Below, piece by piece: positions 24,503 through 32,751 of a stretch of 64,000 bases of DNA. Every line of letters begins with the position of its first letter. Positions within the stretch are counted from its first letter, which is position 1. Origin of the DNA: Streptomyces sp. NBC_00250. Lineage in GTDB: Bacteria > Actinomycetota > Actinomycetes > Streptomycetales > Streptomycetaceae. Below the pieces are notes generated by a model that did no database searches, was not told where the DNA came from, and saw only the letters and a list, made by a program, of their open reading frames with translations. The position numbers and the translations under genes were made by a program. The DNA lies in NCBI RefSeq assembly GCF_036192275.1, contig NZ_CP108088.1, forward strand, positions 8,542,001 to 8,606,000, read 5' to 3'.

Positions 24503-26071
24503 ATGACTGCCCCTGACCTGCTCCCGGGCGCCCGGCCCGCCGCCCGTCCGTACGACGCCGTCGTCGTCGGCGGCGGCCACAACGGCCTCGTCGCCGCCGC
24601 CTACCTGGCCCGTGCCGGACGTTCCGTCCTCGTCCTGGAGCGGCTCGGCTCAACCGGCGGGGCCGCCGTGTCCACCCGGCCCTTCGCCGGGGTCGACGCG
24701 CGGCTCTCCCGGTACTCGTACCTCGTCTCGCTCCTCCCGGAGAAGATCGTGCGCGAGCTCGGGCTGCGGTTCGCCGTACGGAAACGGTCCGTCTCCTCGT
24801 ACACCCCGAAGGGCGACGGCGGCCTCCTCGTCGGCGGCGGCCCCGACCGCACCCGCGCCTCCTTCGCCGCCCTCACCGGCTCCGACCGCGAGTACGAGGC
24901 CTGGCAGGCCTTCTACGAGCGCACCGGCCGCGCCGCCCGCCGCATCTTCCCCACCCTCACCGAGCCGCTCCCCACCCGCGCCGCCCTCCGCGACCGCGTG
25001 GACGACGCCGACACCTGGCGGATGCTCTTCGAGGACCCCCTGGGCGTCACCGTCGAGCGGGAGTTCGCCGACGACCTGGTCCGCGGCGTCGTCCTCACCG
25101 ACGCCCTCATCGGCACCTTCGCCGACGCCCACGACCCGACGCTGCTCCAGAACCGCTGCTTCCTCTACCACGTCATCGGCGGCGGCACCGGCGACTGGGA
25201 CGTGCCCGTCGGCGGCATGGGAGCCCTCACCGACGCCCTCGCCGACGCGGCCCGCGCCGCCGGGGCCCACATCCTCACCGGCCACGAGGCCACCCGGATC
25301 GAGACCGACGGGCAGCGGGCCGCGATCACCTTCCGCACCGCCGACGGGGAGGGCACCGTCGAGGCGGGCCACGTCCTCGTCAATGCCTCACCCCGCGACC
25401 TCGCCGCCCTCCTCGGCCAGGCACCCCCGCCCGCCCCGGAAGGCGCCCAGCTCAAGGTCAACATGCTGCTGACCCGGCTGCCGAAGCTCCGCGACCGCTC
25501 CGTCGACCCGCACGAGGCCTTCGCCGGCACCTTCCACATCGCCGAGGGGTACGGGCAGCTCGCCACCGCCCACGCCGAGGCCGCCGCGGGCCGGCTGCCC
25601 TCGGCCCCGCCCTCCGAGATCTACTGCCACTCCCTCACCGACCCCACGATCCTCGGCGCCGAACTGGCCGCCTCGGGCCACCACACCCTCACCCTGTTCG
25701 GGCTGCACACCCCCGCCCGGCTGTTCGCCGCCGACAACGACGGCACCCGGGCCGCGCTCCTCAAGGCCACCCTCGACCAGCTCGACGCCCAGCTGGACGA
25801 GCCGATCGCCGACTGCCTCGCCCTCGACGTGGACGGCCGTCCCTGCATCGAGGCGAAGACCCCGCTCGACCTCGAACGCGAACTGCGCCTTCCCGGCGGC
25901 CACATCTTCCACCGCGACCTGTCCTTCCCGTACGCGGAGGAGGGCGGAGGCCGCTGGGGCGTCGAGACCGAGCACGCCAACGTGCTCCTGTGCGGCGCGG
26001 GCGCGGTCCGGGGCGGGGGAGTGAGCGGCATCCCCGGCCACAACGCGGCGATGGCGGCACTGGGCCACTGA
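24503..26071 (+). CDS. FAD-dependent oxidoreductase of the phytoene desaturase/PYROXD2 type
   Basis: 522 aa. An N-terminal Rossmann motif VVVGGGHNGLVAAAYLARAG binds FAD, followed by the LERLGSTGGAAVSTRPF segment usual in this family. A C-terminal block HIFHRDLSFPYAEE and the ending LLCGAGAVRGGGVSGIPGHN complete the fold. The family includes carotenoid desaturases and the PYROXD2 group of unclear substrate. No carotenoid genes are nearby and the sequence resembles PYROXD2 more, so a generic name is safest. Weak ribosome site at the start. Confidence 0.88.
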   Translation: MTAPDLLPGARPAARPYDAVVVGGGHNGLVAAAYLARAGRSVLVLERLGSTGGAAVSTRPFAGVDARLSRYSYLVSLLPEKIVRELGLRFAVRKRSVSSYTPKGDGGLLVGGGPDRTRASFAALTGSDREYEAWQAFYERTGRAARRIFPTLTEPLPTRAALRDRVDDADTWRMLFEDPLGVTVEREFADDLVRGVVLTDALIGTFADAHDPTLLQNRCFLYHVIGGGTGDWDVPVGGMGALTDALADAARAAGAHILTGHEATRIETDGQRAAITFRTADGEGTVEAGHVLVNASPRDLAALLGQAPPPAPEGAQLKVNMLLTRLPKLRDRSVDPHEAFAGTFHIAEGYGQLATAHAEAAAGRLPSAPPSEIYCHSLTDPTILGAELAASGHHTLTLFGLHTPARLFAADNDGTRAALLKATLDQLDAQLDEPIADCLALDVDGRPCIEAKTPLDLERELRLPGGHIFHRDLSFPYAEEGGGRWGVETEHANVLLCGAGAVRGGGVSGIPGHNAAMAALGH

Positions 26072-26390
26072 CACGGGACTCCGGCACGGGCCGCCCGGCA
26101 CGGGACTCCGGCACGGGCCGCCCGACACGGGACTCCCGCACGGGGCCGCCCGACACGGGGACGTCATCGCGTTCTCCCGGGCGGCCCTCCCCGATGGCGG
26201 CCTCTCCGTTCGGCCGCGTTGACCTCGCTCCGCCCCCGCCTGTGGTGTGAAGCTGATCTGCGAGCGCGCTTAAGAAATCCTCGATGGACCGCGAGCGCTC
26301 CGTACGGAAGATTCTCTTCCAGGGATCTTGGGCGCGCATTCGTGCCCGTACCCCGCACATCACAGGACACGCACGTCGGGAGCCGTGGCA
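26072..26390. repeat. Intergenic region with three 27/28-bp tandem repeats (26072-26160) and tdh promoter
   Basis: Immediately after the oxidoreductase stop are units of 27, 27 and 28 bases beginning CACGGGACTCC and ending GCCGCCCG, then a partial fourth. The remaining about 230 bases are less GC-rich and hold a TTGACC (26219), a GGAAGA-TTC-TCTTCC dyad (26306-26320) and the tdh ribosome site. No further gene was found. The dyad could be an operator for threonine catabolism; no regulator was matched. Confidence 0.7.
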
Positions 26391-27425
26391 TTGAAGGCGT
26401 TGGTCAAGCTGAAGGCGGAGCCGGGACTCTGGCTCACGGACGTGCCCGAGCCGGAGACCGGCCCCGGAGACGTGCTCATCAAGGTCAAGCGGACCGGTAT
26501 CTGCGGCACCGACCTGCACATCCGCTCCTGGGACGGCTGGGCGCAGAAGACGATCACCACGCCCCTGACCGTCGGCCACGAGTTCGTCGGCGAGGTCGTC
26601 TCCGTCGGCCGTGACGTCGCCGACATCAACGTCGGCGACCTGGTCAGCGGCGAGGGCCACCTCGTCTGCGGCAAGTGCCGCAACTGTCTGGCCGGCCGCC
26701 GCCACCTCTGCCGTGCCACCATCGGCCTCGGTGTCGGCCGGGACGGCGCGTTCGCCGAGTACGTGGCGCTGCCCGCGTCCAACGTGTGGGTGCACCGCGT
26801 CCCCGTCGACCTCGACATCGCCGCGATCTTCGACCCCTTCGGCAACGCCGTGCACACCGCGCTGTCCTTCCCGCTCGTCGGCGAGGACGTCCTCGTCACC
26901 GGCGCGGGCCCCATCGGCATCATGGCGGCCGCCGTCGCCAAGCACGCCGGCGCCCGCAGCGTCATGATCACCGACGTCAGCGAGGAGCGCCTCGCCCTGG
27001 CGCGCAAGACGGGCGTCACCCTCGCCCTCAACGTCGCCGAGCACACCATCGCCGACGGCCAGCGCACCCTCGGGCTCAAGGAGGGCTTCGACGTCGGCCT
27101 GGAGATGTCCGGCAACCCCCGCGCGATGCGCGACATGGTCGCCAACATGACCCACGGCGGCAAGATCGCCATGCTGGGCCTGCCCAGCGAGGACTTCGCC
27201 GTGGACTGGGCGAAGATCGTCACCTCCATGATCACGATCAAGGGCATCTACGGCCGCGAGATGTTCGAGACCTGGTACGCGATGTCGGTGCTCCTGGAGG
27301 GCGGACTCGACCTCTCACCCGTCGTCACCGGACGCTACGCGTACACCGACTTCGAGGCCGCCTTCGACGACGCGGCCTCCGGCAAGAGCGGCAAGATCAT
27401 CCTCGACTGGACTGCGGGAGCCTGA
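26391..27425 (+). CDS. tdh: L-threonine 3-dehydrogenase
   Basis: 344 aa. It oxidises L-threonine to 2-amino-3-ketobutyrate with NAD+. I take the TTG at 26391 as start: a GGGAG lies 8 bases upstream, and with it the numbering of functional residues equals E. coli Tdh exactly (catalytic zinc C38, H63, E64; structural zinc C93, C96, C99, C107). A GTG two codons upstream is only two bases from the GGGAG. Rossmann motif [10 protein letters not shown] follows. The gene is three bases from kbl, whose product consumes the unstable Tdh product, so the two form the classic threonine-to-glycine operon. Confidence 0.95.
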   Translation: MKALVKLKAEPGLWLTDVPEPETGPGDVLIKVKRTGICGTDLHIRSWDGWAQKTITTPLTVGHEFVGEVVSVGRDVADINVGDLVSGEGHLVCGKCRNCLAGRRHLCRATIGLGVGRDGAFAEYVALPASNVWVHRVPVDLDIAAIFDPFGNAVHTALSFPLVGEDVLVTGAGPIGIMAAAVAKHAGARSVMITDVSEERLALARKTGVTLALNVAEHTIADGQRTLGLKEGFDVGLEMSGNPRAMRDMVANMTHGGKIAMLGLPSEDFAVDWAKIVTSMITIKGIYGREMFETWYAMSVLLEGGLDLSPVVTGRYAYTDFEAAFDDAASGKSGKIILDWTAGA

Positions 27426-27428
27426 CCC

Positions 27429-28628
27429 ATGTTCGATTCCGTACGCGACGACATCCGTGCCACCCTCGAAGAGATCCGGCAGGCCGGGCTCCACAAGCCC
27501 GAGCGGGTCATCGGCACCCCCCAGTCGGCCACCGTCGCCGTCACCTCGGGCGGCCGCCCCGGCGAGGTGCTCAACTTCTGCGCCAACAACTACCTCGGCC
27601 TCGCCGACCACCCCGAGGTGATCGCCGCCGCCCACGAGGCGCTCGACCGCTGGGGCTACGGCATGGCGTCCGTCCGCTTCATCTGCGGCACGCAGGAGGT
27701 CCACAAGGAGCTTGAGGCGCGCCTCTCGTCCTTCCTCGGCCAGGAGGACACGATCCTCTACTCCTCCTGCTTCGACGCCAACGGCGGAGTCTTCGAGACG
27801 ATCCTCGGCCCCGAGGACGCCGTCATCTCCGACGCCCTCAACCACGCCTCGATCATCGACGGCATCCGCCTCTCCAAGGCCCGCCGCTTCCGCTACGCCA
27901 ACCGCGACATGGCCGACCTGGAGCAGCAGCTCAAGGAGGCCACGGAGGGCGGCGCCCGGCGCAAGCTCATCGTCACCGACGGCGTCTTCTCCATGGACGG
28001 CTACGTCGCCCCGCTCGGCGAGATCTGCGACCTGGCCGAGCGCTACGACGCCATGGTCATGGTCGACGACTCGCACGCCGTCGGCTTCGTCGGCCCCGGC
28101 GGCCGCGGCACCCCCGAGCTGCACGGCGTCATGGACCGCGTCGACATCATCACCGGCACCCTCGGCAAGGCCCTCGGCGGCGCCTCCGGCGGCTACGTCG
28201 CCGCCCGCGCCGAGATCGTCGCCCTGCTGCGCCAGCGCTCCCGCCCGTACCTCTTCTCGAACACCCTCGCCCCGGTGATCGCCGCCGCCTCCCTCAAGGT
28301 CCTCGACCTGCTGGAGTCCGCCGGAGACCTCCGCGACCGGCTGCGCGCCAACACCGAGCTGTTCCGGACCCGGATGACGGCGGAGGGCTTCGACATCCTC
28401 CCCGGCGACCACGCCATCGCCCCCGTCATGATCGGCGACGCGTCCGAGGCGGGCCGCATGGCCGAGCTGCTCCTGGAGCGCGGGGTGTACGTGATCGGCT
28501 TCTCGTACCCGGTCGTACCGCAGGGCAAGGCCCGCATCCGCGTCCAGCTCTCCGCCGCCCACTCCACGGAGGACGTGAACCGGGCCGTCGACGCCTTCGT
28601 CGACGCCCGCGCGGCCCTGCGGGGCTGA
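27429..28628 (+). CDS. kbl: Glycine C-acetyltransferase (2-amino-3-ketobutyrate CoA ligase)
   Basis: 399 aa; E. coli Kbl is 398 aa. A PLP-dependent alpha-oxoamine synthase: [28 protein letters not shown], the PLP-binding [13 protein letters not shown] and [10 protein letters not shown], and the Schiff-base lysine in [14 protein letters not shown] (near residue 246). It cleaves 2-amino-3-ketobutyrate with CoA into glycine and acetyl-CoA. It directly follows tdh (3-base gap), which completes the pathway. A LysR gene follows 37 bases downstream and may regulate it. Confidence 0.95.
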   Translation: MFDSVRDDIRATLEEIRQAGLHKPERVIGTPQSATVAVTSGGRPGEVLNFCANNYLGLADHPEVIAAAHEALDRWGYGMASVRFICGTQEVHKELEARLSSFLGQEDTILYSSCFDANGGVFETILGPEDAVISDALNHASIIDGIRLSKARRFRYANRDMADLEQQLKEATEGGARRKLIVTDGVFSMDGYVAPLGEICDLAERYDAMVMVDDSHAVGFVGPGGRGTPELHGVMDRVDIITGTLGKALGGASGGYVAARAEIVALLRQRSRPYLFSNTLAPVIAAASLKVLDLLESAGDLRDRLRANTELFRTRMTAEGFDILPGDHAIAPVMIGDASEAGRMAELLLERGVYVIGFSYPVVPQGKARIRVQLSAAHSTEDVNRAVDAFVDARAALRG

Positions 28629-28665
28629 GGCGAGAGCGGGCCCCCTGGCCTGCGAGACTAGGGGC

Positions 28666-29574
28666 ATGATCGAAGCGCGGCGGTTGCACATCCTCCGTGC
28701 GGTGGCCGACCACCGCACGGTCACGGCGGCGGCCGCCGCGCTCTATCTCACCCCCTCCGCCGTCTCCCAGCAGCTCGCCGCCCTGGAGCAGGAGACCGGC
28801 CACCGCCTGGTGGACCGCAGCGCCCGCGGCGCGCGCCTCACCCCGGCCGGCGAGATCCTGCTCAGCCACGCCAACGCCGTCCTCGCCCAGCTGGAGCGCG
28901 CCGAGTCCGAACTCGCCGCCTACAGCTCCGGCGAGGCCGGTACGGTCACGGTCGCCGCCTTCGCCACCGGCATCGGCCTCGTGGTGGCCCCGGCCATCCG
29001 GGCACTGGCCGACGCCGCGCCCGGAATCCGGGTCCGCGTGCGCGACGCCGAGGGCGACGAGAGCCTGCTCATGGTCCTCGACCGGCAGGTCGACGTGGCC
29101 GTCGCCGTCGAGTACCGGGGCGCTCCGGGCGAGGACGACGCCCGCCTCACCCGCGTCCCGCTCTACGCGGAGCCCTTCGACGCGGTGCTGCCGCCCGGCC
29201 ACCCTCTGGCGGCCGGCGAGCGGGTCGCGCTCGGCGACCTCGCGAAGGACGCCTGGATCGGCCAGTCCGCGGGCAACCCCTGCCATGACGTGACCGTCCT
29301 GGCCTGCGAGTACGCCGGGTTCACGCTGAACCCCGAGCACTCCTCCGACGACTTCCGCGCCGTCGTCGCCCTCGCGGCCGCCTCCGCCGGCGTGGCACTC
29401 GTACCGCGCTCGGCCCTGCGCGGCATGGAACTCACCGGCGTGGAGGTCCGCCCCATCGACGGTGTCGCCCCGACCCGCAGGGTCTTCGCCGCCGTCCGTC
29501 GAGGCGCGGAGGACCACCCCCTGATCAGCCCGGTACTGACCGCCCTGCGCGTGGCGTCGGATTCCGGCGCCTGA
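28666..29574 (+). CDS. LysR-family transcriptional regulator
   Basis: 302 aa. N-terminal winged helix-turn-helix with the usual LysR signature (ARRLHILRAVADHRTVTAAA, LTPSAVSQQLAALEQETGHR), followed by a periplasmic-binding-like effector domain from about 90. Same strand and close behind tdh-kbl, so either their regulator or co-transcribed by chance; LysR regulators more often act on a divergent gene. Effector unknown. Confidence 0.92.
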   Translation: MIEARRLHILRAVADHRTVTAAAAALYLTPSAVSQQLAALEQETGHRLVDRSARGARLTPAGEILLSHANAVLAQLERAESELAAYSSGEAGTVTVAAFATGIGLVVAPAIRALADAAPGIRVRVRDAEGDESLLMVLDRQVDVAVAVEYRGAPGEDDARLTRVPLYAEPFDAVLPPGHPLAAGERVALGDLAKDAWIGQSAGNPCHDVTVLACEYAGFTLNPEHSSDDFRAVVALAAASAGVALVPRSALRGMELTGVEVRPIDGVAPTRRVFAAVRRGAEDHPLISPVLTALRVASDSGA

Positions 29575-29643
29575 GGGCGCGTCGTCGGCCAAACACCGTT
29601 CGGGCGCTGGCGGAGCCCCGTATGCCCCACCAGACTGGCGACC

Positions 29644-30429
29644 GTGGAAACCATGGTGCCTGTCAGTCACGGTGAAGTCTGGGCGGACGACGCGGGCGGG
29701 GACGGCCTGCCACTGGTCCTGCTCCATCCCGGCGTCGGCGACTCCGCGGTGTGGGACCCGGTCCTGCCGGCGCTCCTCGCACGGCACCGGGTGATCCGCT
29801 ACGACGTACGCGGCTACGGGCGTTCACCCGCGCCCACCGCCGCGTACTCCCCGGTCCGCGATCTGGCGGAGGTCCTCGACCGCTTCGAGATCGAGCGGGC
29901 GGTCCTGGTGGGCTCCAGCATGGGCGGGGCCACCTCGGTCGACTTCGCCCTGGAGTCGCCCGAGCGGGTGGCGGGCCTCGCCCTCCTCGTCCCCGGGGTC
30001 ACCGGGTACGACGGGCTGACCTCGGGCGAGTTCTTCGAGCGTCTCGAACCGCTGGCCACGGCCGGCGACATGGACGGCATCGTCCGGCTCGGCCTGCGCG
30101 CGTGGGCGCAGGCCGGCGGCGGCACCCCCGAGTCCGACCCGGTCGCGGCCGCCCTCTGCCGGGCGGTGCTCCCCGCCTGGTTCAGCAACATCGGCCACCA
30201 GCTCACCGGCCCGCCCGCCTTCGACCGGCTCGGGGAGATCTCCGCGCCGACCCTGCTCGCGCTGGGCGAGCTGGACCGGCCGGAGGTCGTGCGCTGCAAC
30301 GAGGAGATGGCCGCACGCATCCCGGACTGCCGCCTGGTCCGACTGACCGCCTCCGACCACTACCCGACACTGCGGGAGCCGGAGCACGTCGCCCGGCTGA
30401 TCGAGGAGCTGTACGCGGAGGCGGCCTGA
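29644..30429 (+). CDS. Alpha/beta hydrolase
   Basis: 261 aa from GTG 29644 (an ATG three codons in is possible). Canonical fold: oxyanion strand LVLLHPGVGDSAVWDPV, RYDVRGYGRSPAP, nucleophile elbow GSSMGG near residue 93-98, acid in ELDRPE and the catalytic His in ASDHYPTLREP. The closest type is 3-oxoadipate enol-lactonase-like or other small-ester hydrolases, but the motifs do not decide the substrate. It ends at the hairpin terminator facing the sialidase gene. Confidence 0.88.
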   Translation: METMVPVSHGEVWADDAGGDGLPLVLLHPGVGDSAVWDPVLPALLARHRVIRYDVRGYGRSPAPTAAYSPVRDLAEVLDRFEIERAVLVGSSMGGATSVDFALESPERVAGLALLVPGVTGYDGLTSGEFFERLEPLATAGDMDGIVRLGLRAWAQAGGGTPESDPVAAALCRAVLPAWFSNIGHQLTGPPAFDRLGEISAPTLLALGELDRPEVVRCNEEMAARIPDCRLVRLTASDHYPTLREPEHVARLIEELYAEAA

Positions 30430-30440
30430 GCCGCCCCCGC

Positions 30441-30476
30441 CCCCGGCCGGCGAGCGGGTACGTCCGCCGGCCGGGG
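30441..30476. terminator. Bidirectional hairpin terminator
   Basis: Perfect 12-base arms CCCCGGCCGGCG (30441-30452) and CGCCGGCCGGGG (30465-30476) around a 12-base loop, between the stops of the rightward hydrolase gene and the leftward sialidase gene. Confidence 0.75.
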
Positions 30477-30485
30477 TGCGCCCGC

Positions 30486-32501
30486 CTACCAGATGGTGGA
30501 GAAACCGAGGCGGAGCTTCTCCTCGCTGTTCCGCACGGCGAGGGAGCCCGCCTTCACCTCGGCCGCTTCGGCGTCGGTCAGCGCGGTGCGGAAGAGCCGC
30601 ACGTCGTCCAGGGTGCCGCGGAAGAGCTGCGCCACGCCGGCCGGCTGGCTGGGGAAGTCGGGCCGGGCACCGATGTGGATGTTGAACGCGCCGACCGGAG
30701 TGGCGTTCCGCTCCGCCGCCGACGCTCCCGCCGGCATGGCGGCGGTGGCCGTGGATCCCCCGTCCACGGCGAGGATTACGGTGAGGCCCTTGCGGGTGAA
30801 CACGACGTGGTGCCATGCGCCGTCGTTGTACGAGGACGGGAGCGTCACCTCGGTGGTGCCGATGCTCGTGCCGACGGTGCCGCGCAGGACGCCGCTCCCG
30901 GGTTCGGCCCGGACCGAGAAGTGAGGCCCCTGCGTGCCGTACGCCCAGATGACCGGCAGGGTGCCGGTGGTGGCCGAGTGCTTGAACCAGGCCGTGACGG
31001 TGAAGTCCCCGTCCTCGACCCGCAGGGTCGGCGAGCAGACGAGACGCAGGTAGTCGTCCTGGCCGTCGAACTCCATGGCGACGCCGCCGAGACGCGTTCC
31101 CAGCTGCGCGCCGCCGTGGATGACGGCGTGGTTGCCGGTCTCGCCGGGACCCTTGACGCGCGTGTCGGCCGTGCGCGGGCGGCGCAGCTCGGTCTCGGAG
31201 TCGCTCAGGGCCTGCTCGGTGAAGGCGGTGAAGGCGATGTTCCCATGGGGGACGTTGACGGCCCTCTCGTACAGGAGGCCGATGGACCCGTTCGTCAGGA
31301 GCGTCATGTCCGAGTAGCCGCTGCGGTTCGGCGTGATCAGGGAGCCGACGGTCTTCCAGGTCTTCCCCTCGTCGTACGAGGAGCGGATGGCCAGATCGCG
31401 CCGGTCCTCCAGCACGTTCGCGCCGAGCCGGGACGGGCCCGAGTACAGCAGCCGGTCGGGCCGGTCGTCCTGGTCGTGGGTCAGCCGCAGCAGAGAGCCG
31501 TAGGTCGGGGAGGTGTCGAGGTTGGCCACGGGGGCGAAGGGCGCCGCGAAGGTCGTTCCGCCGTCGGTGCTCGTCGGTGCTCGTCGGTGCTCGTCGGTGC
31601 TCGTCGCTGCGAGCCGGTGCTCGTTGGTGGTGCAGCGGGTGACCTCGGAGTTGCGGGCGTTGACGTACACATGGCCGTCGACGGTCTCCGCGACGGCCAG
31701 TTCGGCGGGGTAGGAACCGGTGTCGCTCGTGTCGGAGACCGCGCGCATCTGCCAGGTCAGGCCGCCGTCGTCGCTGGTGTACAGCTGACCGCCGGCCCTG
31801 CCGCCGCCCCGGTGGTCGCCGGGCACGACCAGTCGGCCGAAGTGCTCGCCGCGGCTGAGCTGGATGCCGTGGCCGGGACCGGTCGAGACCCAGAACCACT
31901 CGGGCCGGTCGAGCTGGGGCTGGGGGACGCTCGGCGACCAGTGCAGGCCGCCGTCCGTGCTGTGGACGGCGTGCACCGTACGGTCGAAGCCTTCGCGCTT
32001 CGGGTTGGCCCGGTTCCGGTCCCAGTCGCTGCTGGAGTGGAGGAGGGTGATGCGGCCGGTCACCCCGTCCACGACGGGCGCGGGGTTGCCGTGCGAGAGC
32101 TCGTGGTCGGCGCCGACCACGACCGTGGGCTGCGCGTCCCAGGTCTTCCCGCCGTCGACGGACCGCTTCATGATCAGGTCGTTGTCGCCGACATCGCTGC
32201 AGCCGGTCGTGGCGTCCCGTTCACGGCCTTCGGCGAAGGCGAGGAGGACGCCCGTCTTGGTGGTGACGAGGGCCGGGATGCGCGTGCAGTAGTAGGTACC
32301 GCCCGCCGGGAACGGCGTGTCGGTCTCCTCGGCGGAGACCGTCGGCGTGGTCGTGACCGCGTTCGTCGACGCGACGGCGGGCGACTGCGGAGTGACCGCC
32401 AGGACCACCGCGGCCAGGACCGCGAGGGAGAGCGCGCACAGCCATGCGGACAAGGCGAAGCGGCGCGCGCCCGGTGGGCGGCGCTCGGACAGGGACAGCA
32501 C
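30486..32501 (-). CDS. Secreted exo-alpha-sialidase (GH33) with C-terminal LamG-like domain
   Basis: 671 aa from GTG 32501, which has a GAGGTG site 7 bases upstream; the longer upstream frame lacks signals. A Sec signal peptide (LSAWLCALSLAVLAAVVLAV) is followed by the GH33 propeller: YYCTRIPALV (the RIP motif, R near 74), then Asp boxes SVDGGKTW, STDGGLHW, SDDGGLTW, STDGGTTF and SYDEGKTW. The last about 180 residues are a laminin-G/concanavalin-like sandwich (FDGQDDYLRL to LRLGFSTIW). It releases terminal sialic acid from glycans outside the cell. Oddity: a 10-bp tandem repeat (31561-31630) inserts about 23 low-complexity residues just before the fourth Asp box. Confidence 0.92.
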   Translation of the reverse strand: MLSLSERRPPGARRFALSAWLCALSLAVLAAVVLAVTPQSPAVASTNAVTTTPTVSAEETDTPFPAGGTYYCTRIPALVTTKTGVLLAFAEGRERDATTGCSDVGDNDLIMKRSVDGGKTWDAQPTVVVGADHELSHGNPAPVVDGVTGRITLLHSSSDWDRNRANPKREGFDRTVHAVHSTDGGLHWSPSVPQPQLDRPEWFWVSTGPGHGIQLSRGEHFGRLVVPGDHRGGGRAGGQLYTSDDGGLTWQMRAVSDTSDTGSYPAELAVAETVDGHVYVNARNSEVTRCTTNEHRLAATSTDEHRRAPTSTDGGTTFAAPFAPVANLDTSPTYGSLLRLTHDQDDRPDRLLYSGPSRLGANVLEDRRDLAIRSSYDEGKTWKTVGSLITPNRSGYSDMTLLTNGSIGLLYERAVNVPHGNIAFTAFTEQALSDSETELRRPRTADTRVKGPGETGNHAVIHGGAQLGTRLGGVAMEFDGQDDYLRLVCSPTLRVEDGDFTVTAWFKHSATTGTLPVIWAYGTQGPHFSVRAEPGSGVLRGTVGTSIGTTEVTLPSSYNDGAWHHVVFTRKGLTVILAVDGGSTATAAMPAGASAAERNATPVGAFNIHIGARPDFPSQPAGVAQLFRGTLDDVRLFRTALTDAEAAEVKAGSLAVRNSEEKLRLGFSTIW
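31561..31630 (-). repeat. 10-bp tandem repeat inside the sialidase gene (seven units, four near-perfect)
   Basis: Units read CCGTCGGTGC, TCGTCGGTGC three times, then TCGTCGCTGC, GAGCCGGTGC and TCGTTGGTGG. The unit is not a multiple of three, so gain or loss of one unit would shift the sialidase frame. The present copy number keeps the frame open. Confidence 0.9.
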
Positions 32502-32751
32502 GAAGGAACACCTCGGTGAGCAAGGGCGAACGACAGGGGAGCGGCTGGGTCTCGAAGCGGTTGTGCCGCTCGCCGACGGGCCGGTTGCGGCGGCCCCCGC
32601 GGACGGAAGGGCACCGCGAACGGGCGACACGACAGACGCTCGCCCTCGCGTTCGTCTCATCCCCCCGGTGAGAACTTCCCGCCGGGACGGTACCCCACAT
32701 GATCACGTGTGCGCGGTCGAACCAGCAGTTCGACCAGGTGGTCGAGAGGGC

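Noticed and set aside
22049..24580. 843-codon leftward open frame
   Set aside because: Antisense to the TPR kinase; its repeats mirror the TPR repeats and it has no independent motifs.
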